Positions 1 through 7,589 of a stretch of 8,642 nt of DNA are shown one piece after another. The stretch spans positions 1 through 8,642 of the forward strand of contig JAQVYZ010000026.1 of the NCBI GenBank assembly GCA_028708485.1. Direction: 5' to 3'. A program made the translations under genes and the position numbers. Under the pieces are notes generated by a model. It was not told where the DNA came from. It did no database searches and was given only the letters and a program-made list of their open reading frames with translations. Positions within the stretch are counted from its first letter, which is position 1, and each line of letters begins with the position of its first letter. Source of the stretch: Caldisericia bacterium (GTDB taxonomy: Bacteria; Caldisericota; Caldisericia; UBA6126).

Positions 1-3000
1 TAGTTGACTCTGCCAATGCAAGAGTTCAGGTCTTTGATGCCAAAGGAAAATACCTGAGTCAGTTTGGATCATTTGGCACTGCAGAAGGTTTTTTACGAAA
101 TCCCACCGATATATCACTGGACGGCAGCAATCTATATATCTGTGATACCGGCAATAACCGAATACAGGTATTCAGTACTGAGGGTGATTTTATCACCACT
201 TTTGGCAAAGAAGGGAATGGGAATGTAGAGTTTAAGAATCCTCTCGGTATCGAGGTGGCAGAAGGCAACATTTTCGTTTCCGACACCAATAACCACAGGG
301 TGCAGGTGCTAAATCTGGATGGTACTTATCAGACCTCTTTTGGATGGCAAGGCTCTGAAGAAAAAGCATTTCTGTTTCCAAAGGGAATTACCTATTATAA
401 CGACACGCTTTATGTAGTAGATTCAGGAAACAATCGTATTCAGACTTTCGGTAGCAATGGTATTTTTAAGAAAGTACTAGAAACTGTGGATTTTGGCTCT
501 CCTTACGGCATTGCTGTTCTGGATAACAAAATTTTAGTATCTGACATTGTGTTAAATAAGATTTTTTCTTTAGAAATGGATGGAAAATTCTTTGGATATT
601 TTGGCTCCCAACAGAACGCTAAAGGTTACTTTGTAAGACCTGCAAAAATATGTGTATCTGATCAACATATTTTTGTTTTGGACATCGTGACAAATGTAAT
701 TCAAAAATTTAATAGTGCCGGTAGGTTCGTCAGTATGATCAGTAAAGAAAATTTAGATAAAGCCGGTGTTTCGACGCCTGCTTCCATCGATTATTACGAT
801 CAAAAACTATTTGTAGTCGATTCTAATGCCTCAAAGATCGCCGTTTTTTCTGAAGAAGGTGAGATATTATCTACTTTTGGCACTTATGGATCCAATGACG
901 GTGAATTTATTTTCCCTAACGATATATCTGTATTTAATGATCTTATTGTTATCAGTGATGCGGGTAATTCCAGAATTCAGATTTTTGATACAACGGGAAA
1001 ATGGAAAAAATCTTTCGGCACTTTTGGAAGAGCAGACAGTCAGTTCATTGCCGCTAAAAGTATCTCTGTAGAAGAAAATGCCATTTTTGTTTCAGATTCC
1101 GGAAATTCCTGCATACAACAATTTGATTTTGATGGAAATTTTATAAAAAAAATGGGCAAAGATGGATATGAATTGGGTAGTTATAGTGAATTAACCGGCA
1201 TCGACTCTGACTCTTCACATAAAATATTTATTGCCGACACGAACAATAACCGTATTCAGATACTCGACACCATTACCAACCAATCTCGTGTTTATGGAAG
1301 TTTTGGATCCATTTTTCAGATTGAGGATAATTTTGCCAATGCTTCAAAAGACTTTAACTACGCTCTCATTCCAGGTAAATTCGTTTACCCATCGGATGTA
1401 GCAGTTTTTAAAGATTATCTGGTTGTCGCTGATCCGTATAATGCACGCGTACAAATGATTCCTTTCACTTCCATATATCATGGGGAGACGATTAGAATCA
1501 CTCCGAAATATTTAGATTTTGGTTCCATTGGAAAGCAAACTTCTTACCAAAGAAAATTTTTAATACACAATGAAGGTGGTGCTTTATTATCAGGCAAGTT
1601 ATCATCAACAGATCAAAATATTGCCATAAACCCAACTGATTTTTCAGGATCAAATCAAGAGATAAGTGTTACCATTAATGGTCTTGTTTTAGAAAGTGGA
1701 AAAAGTTATCAATCCAAAATTATTACCACATTTTCCAATGGTACTGTCAAAGAACTTGATGTTATTTATCAATCAAGCGAATCCCCGGATTTCTTCATCG
1801 ATATGGAACCATTATTGGTCGCATCTGCTGATGATGAAGGCTATAGAATTCTGATAACCCTTACTCCTCAAACCGGATTTTCCGGTGCTGTCACCTTTTT
1901 TGCACTTGGCATGCCAAAAAACACGACAACTGAATTTGATCCTCCTTCTATAATCTTGCCTGAAACCAACAAAGTTTTTATGAAATTGCGTCCTTCCACT
2001 AAACTTGTAGAAGCGGGTGTCTATGAGATTGAGGTTGAAGCGCAAACCCTGAAAAAAGATATTAAGCACAGGGCTTCTTCCACTTTTATTTATAAACAAA
2101 AAGTAAACTTAGTCCCGCATACCGTTTTAGGTGAATTGTTTACCGCAATCTGGTGTTTAAACTGTGTCTATTCCCATAGAGCAATGGACAGATTATATGA
2201 AGAGATGGGAAAAGAAAAAGTCGCCTGGATCGAGTATTATGTTGACTCCACAGCAGATCTTCCCGTACCTAGATTGGCTTATGCCGAATCTGAACAACGT
2301 ATGAAATGGTATATGGCAGACAAAGGCTTACCAACTATTTTCTTTGATGGCACTGATTATCTCAAAGGAGTTCCTAATTTAGAAGATGATTCAGATGCGG
2401 GTAAGACCAAAAGAATGTATGAAGCTTACCTTGAAAAAGTCATCGAAAAATCGAAAGAACCATCATTAGTGAGTATTTCCGCTAAAGGAAGATTTGATTC
2501 AGCCAAGAGAGAAGGTAATATTACCACGGTTGTCACAGCACTTGACACTATACCGTATAAAGACCCGCGGATATATTTTGCATTAACAGAAAGCAATATA
2601 CCTTATGTCGCTATGAATGGCGATAAGGTACATCATTTTGTGTTGAGGGATTTTGTTTCACCCAAAAATGATAATCAAACAGACTACATGGGCACCCCTA
2701 TGAAAAAAACAAATGGAGAAAAATTTGGATTCAAGGGAGATGTATTTGAGTTATCAGTCAGTTATGACGTTATATCACTTTATAATATAAACAACCTTTC
2801 CATGGTGGTTTTTGTTCAGGACAACGTAACAAAACGAGTTCTTCAGACCCAAGTGTATCCGGTAAAAGTAATTAATAATCGCTCATTTGATCTTGTTTCA
2901 GATGGATCATTATCTCAGAAACAAGTGAAAGGAAGCGAAGTGATTTTAACCAGTTATCTTTACAACAACGGCACATCACCAGATATTTATAATTGCATTG

Positions 3001-4442
3001 TATTAAATAAAACCAAAGAGAAATGGCTTTACCAGGTAATGGTAAATGAAGAGCAGCAATCAGGAGATATCAATGGCGGTATAAAACTGAACGCAGGTTC
3101 CTATGCAAAAATAGAGATTAAAGTAGCGATTCCAAATAACGCACCAGCCAAATCTGAACAAGTATTTACCATACAAGCCGTATCCCAGACTACTGCCCAA
3201 TCAAAGCTTTTAACAGGAAGAGTTGATGTGATTGAATCCCGACCACCCGGGTTCAAGATATCGGTAGATAATAATGAGGAGCCTATACAGGTTTTAGCAG
3301 GGGAAGAAATCACATTAAAAATAAGATTAATACCTGATCCCTATTTTGATACACCGGTACATCTTAGCTTAAAATCTATTCCGGGTGAGTTAGAAAAACA
3401 TGAATTCACTACCCCTGAGGGAACAATTCCTTTTATTTCAGATTTAATCCTGAAATTTAAGCCTGAGACGCTTGATAAAGATATTGATCTGGTGATTTTG
3501 GCCACCGGGGGGAACATAGAAAAAGCTTACATAGTGACGATAAACGTGGTAAGAAATCCGGATGCAATTGCTCCTGTCATTGATATCACTTATCCTCCGG
3601 ATAATCTCATCACAAATAAAAATCCATTAGAAATATCCGGCATTACCGATCCCTCTGTTACGATAGAAATCAATGCAGAGCGAGTTGATGTCGATAATTC
3701 AGGTGCTTTTTATAAATCGTTTCACCTGAAGGAAGGCTTGAATGAGATTTATATTGTGGGAAAAAACAGGAAAGGTCTCACTACTGCAATCGGTAAAAAA
3801 GTTATTTTTGATTCCATTCCCCCTTTGTTAACTATAGAACCTTTACCGGATAAGACAACGCGGAATGAATTAGTCGTTATTGGCAAAACAGAACCCGGTG
3901 CTGTGTTAAAAATCGGGGAAAGCGACGTTCCCACCGATAAAGAGGGTAATTTTACCTTTACCTATTCACTTACTAAAGGCTATAATACAATCGATATTAT
4001 GGCCGTGGATACCGCTACAAACACAACTTTTGTATCGTACGATATCAAAAGGATTAATCTGATCAAGTTAAGAATTGGATCGAATAAAGTAGAGGTTAAT
4101 GAAATAATAAGCGAAATTGATGCCGCTCCCTACATTAAGAAAAATCGAACGATGGTTCCAATCAGGTTTATTGCTGAAACAATGGGGGCTGTCGTCGAGT
4201 GGAAAGCCATTCTGCAAGAAATTATCATTCAGCGGGATGGCAAAACCATTCGGATCAAAATTGGCTCCACTGAGGCTTTTATAAAAGAAGAGGGGGGATT
4301 GGGAGAAACCAGGGTTATCCTGGATGCGCCTCCTGAAATTTTACACAGCCGTACATTTGTGCCACTTAGATTTATATCGGAGAGTTTGAATGCATTGGTC
4401 GAATGGAACAATGAATCAAAAGAAATCATAATTGAGGATTAA
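1..4442 (+). CDS. Giant secreted NHL-propeller / thioredoxin-like / Ig-like / stalk-domain protein (5' partial)
   Basis: The frame is open from base 3 to TAA at 4440-4442, giving 1479 residues (numbered from base 3); the true start and any signal peptide lie upstream. A GTG at 255 is not the start, because NHL repeats continue without a break before it. Domains in order: NHL beta-propeller motifs (residues 1-486); a Hydin/ASH-like Ig module (about 500-590); a second beta-rich module (about 600-700); a thioredoxin-like domain (about 702-790) with WCLNC (C718, C721) and a probable cis-proline, P777, in GLPTIFF, resembling Omp28-type secreted thioredoxins; further Ig-like modules, including two similar ones at 3573-3812 and 3819-4050; and a copper-amine-oxidase-N-like domain (4062-4439). 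The stalk and Ig modules suggest a cell-surface or extracytoplasmic location. The function is unknown; a scaffold or binding protein with disulfide activity is inferred. It ends 6 bases before arsR. Confidence 0.9.
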   Translation, partial: VDSANARVQVFDAKGKYLSQFGSFGTAEGFLRNPTDISLDGSNLYICDTGNNRIQVFSTEGDFITTFGKEGNGNVEFKNPLGIEVAEGNIFVSDTNNHRVQVLNLDGTYQTSFGWQGSEEKAFLFPKGITYYNDTLYVVDSGNNRIQTFGSNGIFKKVLETVDFGSPYGIAVLDNKILVSDIVLNKIFSLEMDGKFFGYFGSQQNAKGYFVRPAKICVSDQHIFVLDIVTNVIQKFNSAGRFVSMISKENLDKAGVSTPASIDYYDQKLFVVDSNASKIAVFSEEGEILSTFGTYGSNDGEFIFPNDISVFNDLIVISDAGNSRIQIFDTTGKWKKSFGTFGRADSQFIAAKSISVEENAIFVSDSGNSCIQQFDFDGNFIKKMGKDGYELGSYSELTGIDSDSSHKIFIADTNNNRIQILDTITNQSRVYGSFGSIFQIEDNFANASKDFNYALIPGKFVYPSDVAVFKDYLVVADPYNARVQMIPFTSIYHGETIRITPKYLDFGSIGKQTSYQRKFLIHNEGGALLSGKLSSTDQNIAINPTDFSGSNQEISVTINGLVLESGKSYQSKIITTFSNGTVKELDVIYQSSESPDFFIDMEPLLVASADDEGYRILITLTPQTGFSGAVTFFALGMPKNTTTEFDPPSIILPETNKVFMKLRPSTKLVEAGVYEIEVEAQTLKKDIKHRASSTFIYKQKVNLVPHTVLGELFTAIWCLNCVYSHRAMDRLYEEMGKEKVAWIEYYVDSTADLPVPRLAYAESEQRMKWYMADKGLPTIFFDGTDYLKGVPNLEDDSDAGKTKRMYEAYLEKVIEKSKEPSLVSISAKGRFDSAKREGNITTVVTALDTIPYKDPRIYFALTESNIPYVAMNGDKVHHFVLRDFVSPKNDNQTDYMGTPMKKTNGEKFGFKGDVFELSVSYDVISLYNINNLSMVVFVQDNVTKRVLQTQVYPVKVINNRSFDLVSDGSLSQKQVKGSEVILTSYLYNNGTSPDIYNCIVLNKTKEKWLYQVMVNEEQQSGDINGGIKLNAGSYAKIEIKVAIPNNAPAKSEQVFTIQAVSQTTAQSKLLTGRVDVIESRPPGFKISVDNNEEPIQVLAGEEITLKIRLIPDPYFDTPVHLSLKSIPGELEKHEFTTPEGTIPFISDLILKFKPETLDKDIDLVILATGGNIEKAYIVTINVVRNPDAIAPVIDITYPPDNLITNKNPLEISGITDPSVTIEINAERVDVDNSGAFYKSFHLKEGLNEIYIVGKNRKGLTTAIGKKVIFDSIPPLLTIEPLPDKTTRNELVVIGKTEPGAVLKIGESDVPTDKEGNFTFTYSLTKGYNTIDIMAVDTATNTTFVSYDIKRINLIKLRIGSNKVEVNEIISEIDAAPYIKKNRTMVPIRFIAETMGAVVEWKAILQEIIIQRDGKTIRIKIGSTEAFIKEEGGLGETRVILDAPPEILHSRTFVPLRFISESLNALVEWNNESKEIIIED
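3..1460 (+). repeat. NHL repeat array, 11 motifs with 46-codon period
   Basis: Protein-level tandem repeats with a core like V-S-D-S-G-N-N-R-I-Q-V-F. The cores begin at bases 3, 138, 276, 414, 537, 675, 813, 951, 1089, 1230 and 1425. Most intervals are exactly 138 bases (46 codons). The exceptions are 135, 123, 141 and, for the last, 195. Each unit corresponds to one propeller blade. Motifs 5-7 (537-848) have lost the NNRIQ consensus, whereas the flanking motifs keep it. The array begins before the window, so the blade total is unknown; eleven or more motifs would fit two six-bladed propellers. Confidence 0.88.
4143..4436 (+). repeat. Duplicated 30-residue unit in the C-terminal stalk domain
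   Basis: Two related segments lie at 4143-4232 and 4347-4436. Both follow the pattern RT-x-VP-x-RFI-x-E-x(3)-A-x-VEW, ending in EIII. This is the internal repeat typical of the copper-amine-oxidase-N-like domain (Pfam PF07833) found at the ends of secreted proteins in low-GC anaerobes. Despite its name, the domain is not evidence of copper binding or amine oxidase activity. Confidence 0.8.
4434..4438 (+). promoter_or_regulatory. Ribosome binding site of arsR inside the end of the NHL gene
   Basis: GAGGA lies 10 bases before the ATG at 4449 and sits within the last codons of the upstream NHL gene. It supports the 4449 start. It also means that ribosomes finishing the NHL gene pass directly over the arsR initiation region, so translation of the two genes may be coupled. 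Confidence 0.65.
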
Positions 4443-4448
4443 TTATCT

Positions 4449-4820
4449 ATGAAAGAAACAATGGCCATTTTAAAAGCATTATCTGATAAGGGAAGATGTA
4501 GAATACTATTGGCATTAACGACATTTGATGAACTGTGCGTATGTCAGTTAACTGAAATGATGGGTCTTGCAACCGCAACAGTTTCCCGACACATGAGTAT
4601 TCTTTCGCAGGCTAATTTGGTAAAATTCAGAAAAGATAAGACATGGGTTCATTACAGCTTATCAGAAAATATATCTCCGGATTTATTAAGATGGTTGATT
4701 AATTCTACTATCCAGTCTGAAGAAATTAAAAAAGATAAAATAAAATTAGACGAAATACTAAAGCTTGATTCCATTCATAATTGTAAAGTAAACTCAGATA
4801 TAAAGGGAATCAGCAAATGA
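4449..4820 (+). CDS. arsR: ArsR-family As(III)-responsive transcriptional repressor
   Basis: This 123-residue winged-helix repressor has the usual ArsR/SmtB length. The N-terminal helix reads ALSDKGRCRILLAL, close to the family's 'LxDxxRxxIL' opening. ELCVCQL (C30, C32) matches the ELCVCDL metal-binding motif of plasmid-type ArsR, in which cysteines bind As(III) or Sb(III) and release DNA. The recognition helix is around ATATVSRHMSIL (residues 41-52), followed by the beta-wing and VHYSL. Extra cysteines C17 and C112 could serve as third ligands, which is inferred. The start is set by GAGGA 10 bases upstream. The stop overlaps the arsA start by 4 bases (ATGA). By family analogy it represses its own operon when As(III) is absent. 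The 6-base gap to the NHL gene leaves no ordinary intergenic promoter. Confidence 0.95.
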   Translation: MKETMAILKALSDKGRCRILLALTTFDELCVCQLTEMMGLATATVSRHMSILSQANLVKFRKDKTWVHYSLSENISPDLLRWLINSTIQSEEIKKDKIKLDEILKLDSIHNCKVNSDIKGISK

Positions 4821-6541
4821 AAAAACTGGCAACCTTAATGAAAGATCTGCCTCGCTATTTGTTCTTTACCGGAAAAGGAGGGGTTGGAAAAACATCTCTT
4901 GCTTGTACCACAGCTGTTTTTTTATCCGACCTCGGGAAAAAAGTATTGATTGTCAGCACAGATCCGGCATCTAACCTTAGTCAGGTTTTTAATTCGGATA
5001 TCAGCCAAAAAGCTTTATTAATAAAACACACCAACACTCTTTGGGCTATGAATATTGATCCACGCAAGTCTGCCGCTTTATACCGAGAGAAAGTTATAAG
5101 TCCCTATAAAGAATTTCTTCCGCTTGCTACTATCAAAGAAATTGAAGAGAAATTATCCGGAGCATGCACAGTAGAAATAGCAGCTTTCAATGAATTCTCA
5201 AGATTGATGACAGATGCCGACATAATATCAAAATTTGATCATATTGTCTTCGATACCGCTCCCACAGGTCATACTTTACGGTTGTTGAATCTGCCAAAAG
5301 CTTGGTCTGATTATTTGCAGGCAAACCCTGGAAATACTTCCTGTCTGGGTCCTATGTCTGGATTAAAAGGGCAGCAAAAACAGTTTGAAGAAACATTGTC
5401 TACATTACAAAATCCTGAAAGCACCAGGGTTTTTTTAGTAACAAGACCTGATAACAGTGCTATTAAAGATGTCTCCAGGACATTTGACGAATTAAAATCC
5501 TTGGGAATTACCAATCAGCAATTATTAATCAATGGCTTGCTCGAACAGGATGAAAATCATGACAGATTTGCTTTATCTATCATTAACAGACAAAAAAAAG
5601 CTTTGGAAAACATGGATGAAGAATTAAAATCGCTTCCACAATCAATTATCAAACTATCTTCGACGCCTCCTGTCGGGTTACCTTCTTTACGACTTTTATT
5701 TCACCAAAATCAGGAGAAAGTCGTCTTGGCATCCCACACAACCAATGAATATGACGCAGTAAAAGCCTGGACATTTAACGAATTAATGAATAAATTGAAT
5801 ATGCAATCTGGCATCGTTATGACGATGGGCAAAGGAGGCGCGGGAAAAACAACGGTGGCGACAATGATAGCTATTCACCTTGCACAAACAGGAAAAAAGG
5901 TACACTTAACCACAACAGATCCGGCAGGTGATTTTGATGTCTCATTAACAAAAAAATATCCCAATTTAAGTATAAGCAAAATTGATCCAGTAGCAGAAAC
6001 AGCTATTTATCAAAAAGAGGTGTTACTACAATCAGGACAAAAGTTAGACAAAGATGAGCTCCGATTACTTGAGGAAGATTTAAAATCTCCTTGTACAGAG
6101 GAAGTTGCAGTTTTTCGAGCTTTTTCTAAAATTGTGAATAAATCAAAAAATACAATAACTGTTATTGATACAGCCCCAACTGGACATACTATCTTACTTC
6201 TTGATGCAACCGAAGCATACCATCGTGAGGTTTTACGTAATCAAAAAAATACACCATCCGATTTGGTCGAGTTATTACCACGTTTGCGGGACCCTAATTA
6301 TACAAAAATTTTATTGTTGACTTTACCCGAGGCAACCCCAGTTCAAGAAGCTATTGAATTAAACCAAGATTTGAATAGAGCTGAAATCTATCCATATGCA
6401 TGGATTATAAACAAAAGTCTTTCACCCTTAACCGTCAGAAATTCTGTACTAAGAACTCGTCGAACTTGTGAATTTGAACATATCTGTAAAGTGATGAGTA
6501 TAACTCAAAAGTTAGCTGTGATTCCATGGCAAGAAATTTAA
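4817..6541 (+). CDS. arsA: ArsA, two-domain arsenite-stimulated ATPase of the efflux pump
   Basis: This 574-residue protein is close in length to E. coli plasmid ArsA (583) and has two homologous ATPase halves. The first half has Walker A GKGGVGKTS (residues 19-27) and DTAPTGH (146-152). The second has GKGGAGKTT (338-346) and DTAPTGH (451-457). The three cysteines that form the As(III)/Sb(III) site in ArsA are all present: C117 (SGACTVE), C176 (NTSCLGP) and C426 (KSPCTEE), corresponding to C113, C172 and C422 of the E. coli protein. It should therefore be an active cytosolic ATPase that takes As(III) from ArsD and energises the arsenite permease, here Acr3 rather than ArsB. The start overlaps the arsR stop (ATGA), with AAAGGG 9 bases upstream inside arsR, so translational coupling is likely. 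Two additional cysteines near the C-terminus (C551, C557) have no role I can assign. Confidence 0.96.
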   Translation: MKKLATLMKDLPRYLFFTGKGGVGKTSLACTTAVFLSDLGKKVLIVSTDPASNLSQVFNSDISQKALLIKHTNTLWAMNIDPRKSAALYREKVISPYKEFLPLATIKEIEEKLSGACTVEIAAFNEFSRLMTDADIISKFDHIVFDTAPTGHTLRLLNLPKAWSDYLQANPGNTSCLGPMSGLKGQQKQFEETLSTLQNPESTRVFLVTRPDNSAIKDVSRTFDELKSLGITNQQLLINGLLEQDENHDRFALSIINRQKKALENMDEELKSLPQSIIKLSSTPPVGLPSLRLLFHQNQEKVVLASHTTNEYDAVKAWTFNELMNKLNMQSGIVMTMGKGGAGKTTVATMIAIHLAQTGKKVHLTTTDPAGDFDVSLTKKYPNLSISKIDPVAETAIYQKEVLLQSGQKLDKDELRLLEEDLKSPCTEEVAVFRAFSKIVNKSKNTITVIDTAPTGHTILLLDATEAYHREVLRNQKNTPSDLVELLPRLRDPNYTKILLLTLPEATPVQEAIELNQDLNRAEIYPYAWIINKSLSPLTVRNSVLRTRRTCEFEHICKVMSITQKLAVIPWQEI

Positions 6542-6551
6542 AAGGAGAAAA

Positions 6552-7574
6552 ATGAAAAATAAAAAAGTGCTTGTTTTTGATCCGCCTATGTGTTGTTCGA
6601 GCGGTGTTTGCGGTCCTTCTGTTGATACAACCTTAATCAAATTTGCAAATGATATAGACTGGTTAAAAAAACAGGGAGTTAAGGTGGAAAGGTATAATTT
6701 GAGTTCTAATCTGAAGGAATTCAAAGATAATTTGATAGTCAAAGACGCCTTAGGGAAAATGGGCAAAGATATTTTGCCACTCATACTCGTGGATGAAAAG
6801 ATAGTTTGTCAGAAAAAATATCCATCCAGAGAACAACTTTTAAAATTTGTAGATTTAAACCCAGAAAGTGACAATAACCTTGAAGAGGTAGAATTAGACT
6901 GCGCACCCGGATGTAATTGTAATTCTACAATCTCTCACTCCGGAATAACAAAAAACATTAAATATGTCATTGGAGCACTAGTGATTTTGCTTGCTTTAGT
7001 AATGGTTATTTTTCAGATAATAAAAGCAAAGCAAACCAATCAAAACCAGACTACTGAAACTAACTATGTTTCCGCTAATCAAAACGCAGAGTCTACAACG
7101 CCTGATATAAATACTTCGCCCACAACTACTGAACAACCTAGTGTGAATACAGCTCCTAATAATACTAAACAGCCTGAAGGCAAACAGTACATCATTGGGG
7201 AAAATCTGAATAGTTTTAATGATTTAAATACAATGGCAATGGATAAAGACACGGTATTTGTATTTATTTCGGCTAATGATAACACCCCCATCAATCCGGA
7301 AATTGAAAAGGTTATTCAGGAAGCTGTAAAAACATTGAATACAAATGGTATAAAAGTCGGTATCTACACATTGAGCACATCTGCACCAGAATACTCTGAA
7401 ATTGCCAAACAAGCAAGCAATCTGCCTTTTATCCTAGTCAGCACAAAAGGGAAGGGTACTACGATAGTAGATGGCACCATCACAGAAGATAAAATTCTCC
7501 AAGCGTATGCTTCCACTATCAAAACTGCTGCCGAAGGTGGTTGCTGCCCAACATCGCCCGGTGGTTGCGGATAA
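6552..7574 (+). CDS. arsD: ArsD metallochaperone fused via a membrane segment to a thioredoxin-like domain with Cys-rich tail
   Basis: This protein has 340 residues, whereas ArsD is normally about 110-120. Residues 1-105 are ArsD: FDPPMCCSSGVCG places C14, C15 and C20 at the As(III) site that hands metal to ArsA (C12, C13 and C18 in E. coli). A second cluster, DCAPGCNC (C117, C121, C123), takes the place of the C-terminal Cys pairs of ArsD. A hydrophobic helix at 138-157 (6963-7022) is followed by a Thr/Asn/Gln/Pro-rich linker (158-212). A thioredoxin-fold-like domain (213-326) then has strand TVFVFIS, a helix, and NLPFILV with a probable cis-proline, P292. Its CxxC is missing: ANDNTP stands where it would be. 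The protein ends in CCPTSPGGCG (C331, C332, C339). Topology is uncertain because lysines flank both sides of the helix; the linker suggests the C-terminal part is outside. AGGAG lies 4 bases before the ATG, and the gap to arsA is 10 bases. Confidence 0.9.
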   Translation: MKNKKVLVFDPPMCCSSGVCGPSVDTTLIKFANDIDWLKKQGVKVERYNLSSNLKEFKDNLIVKDALGKMGKDILPLILVDEKIVCQKKYPSREQLLKFVDLNPESDNNLEEVELDCAPGCNCNSTISHSGITKNIKYVIGALVILLALVMVIFQIIKAKQTNQNQTTETNYVSANQNAESTTPDINTSPTTTEQPSVNTAPNNTKQPEGKQYIIGENLNSFNDLNTMAMDKDTVFVFISANDNTPINPEIEKVIQEAVKTLNTNGIKVGIYTLSTSAPEYSEIAKQASNLPFILVSTKGKGTTIVDGTITEDKILQAYASTIKTAAEGGCCPTSPGGCG

Positions 7575-7589
7575 TTCCGGAGGTAAAAA

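Noticed and set aside
255..257. GTG at 255 as the start of the NHL gene
   Set aside because: The same frame is open to the left edge and encodes two further NHL motifs before it, so the gene begins outside the window.
1812..2099. 95-residue minus-strand frame inside the NHL gene
   Set aside because: It is antisense to an uninterrupted large coding frame, with no promoter or recognisable domain.
4062..4439. Copper amine oxidase activity for the NHL protein
   Set aside because: Only the small N-domain-like stalk repeat is present; no catalytic oxidase domain is seen. The name comes from the domain family.
6945..7025. arsD fusion as two separate genes joined by error
   Set aside because: The frame is continuous through the membrane helix and linker, with no ribosome binding site plus start suited to a separate thioredoxin gene. 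Read-level confirmation was not possible here.
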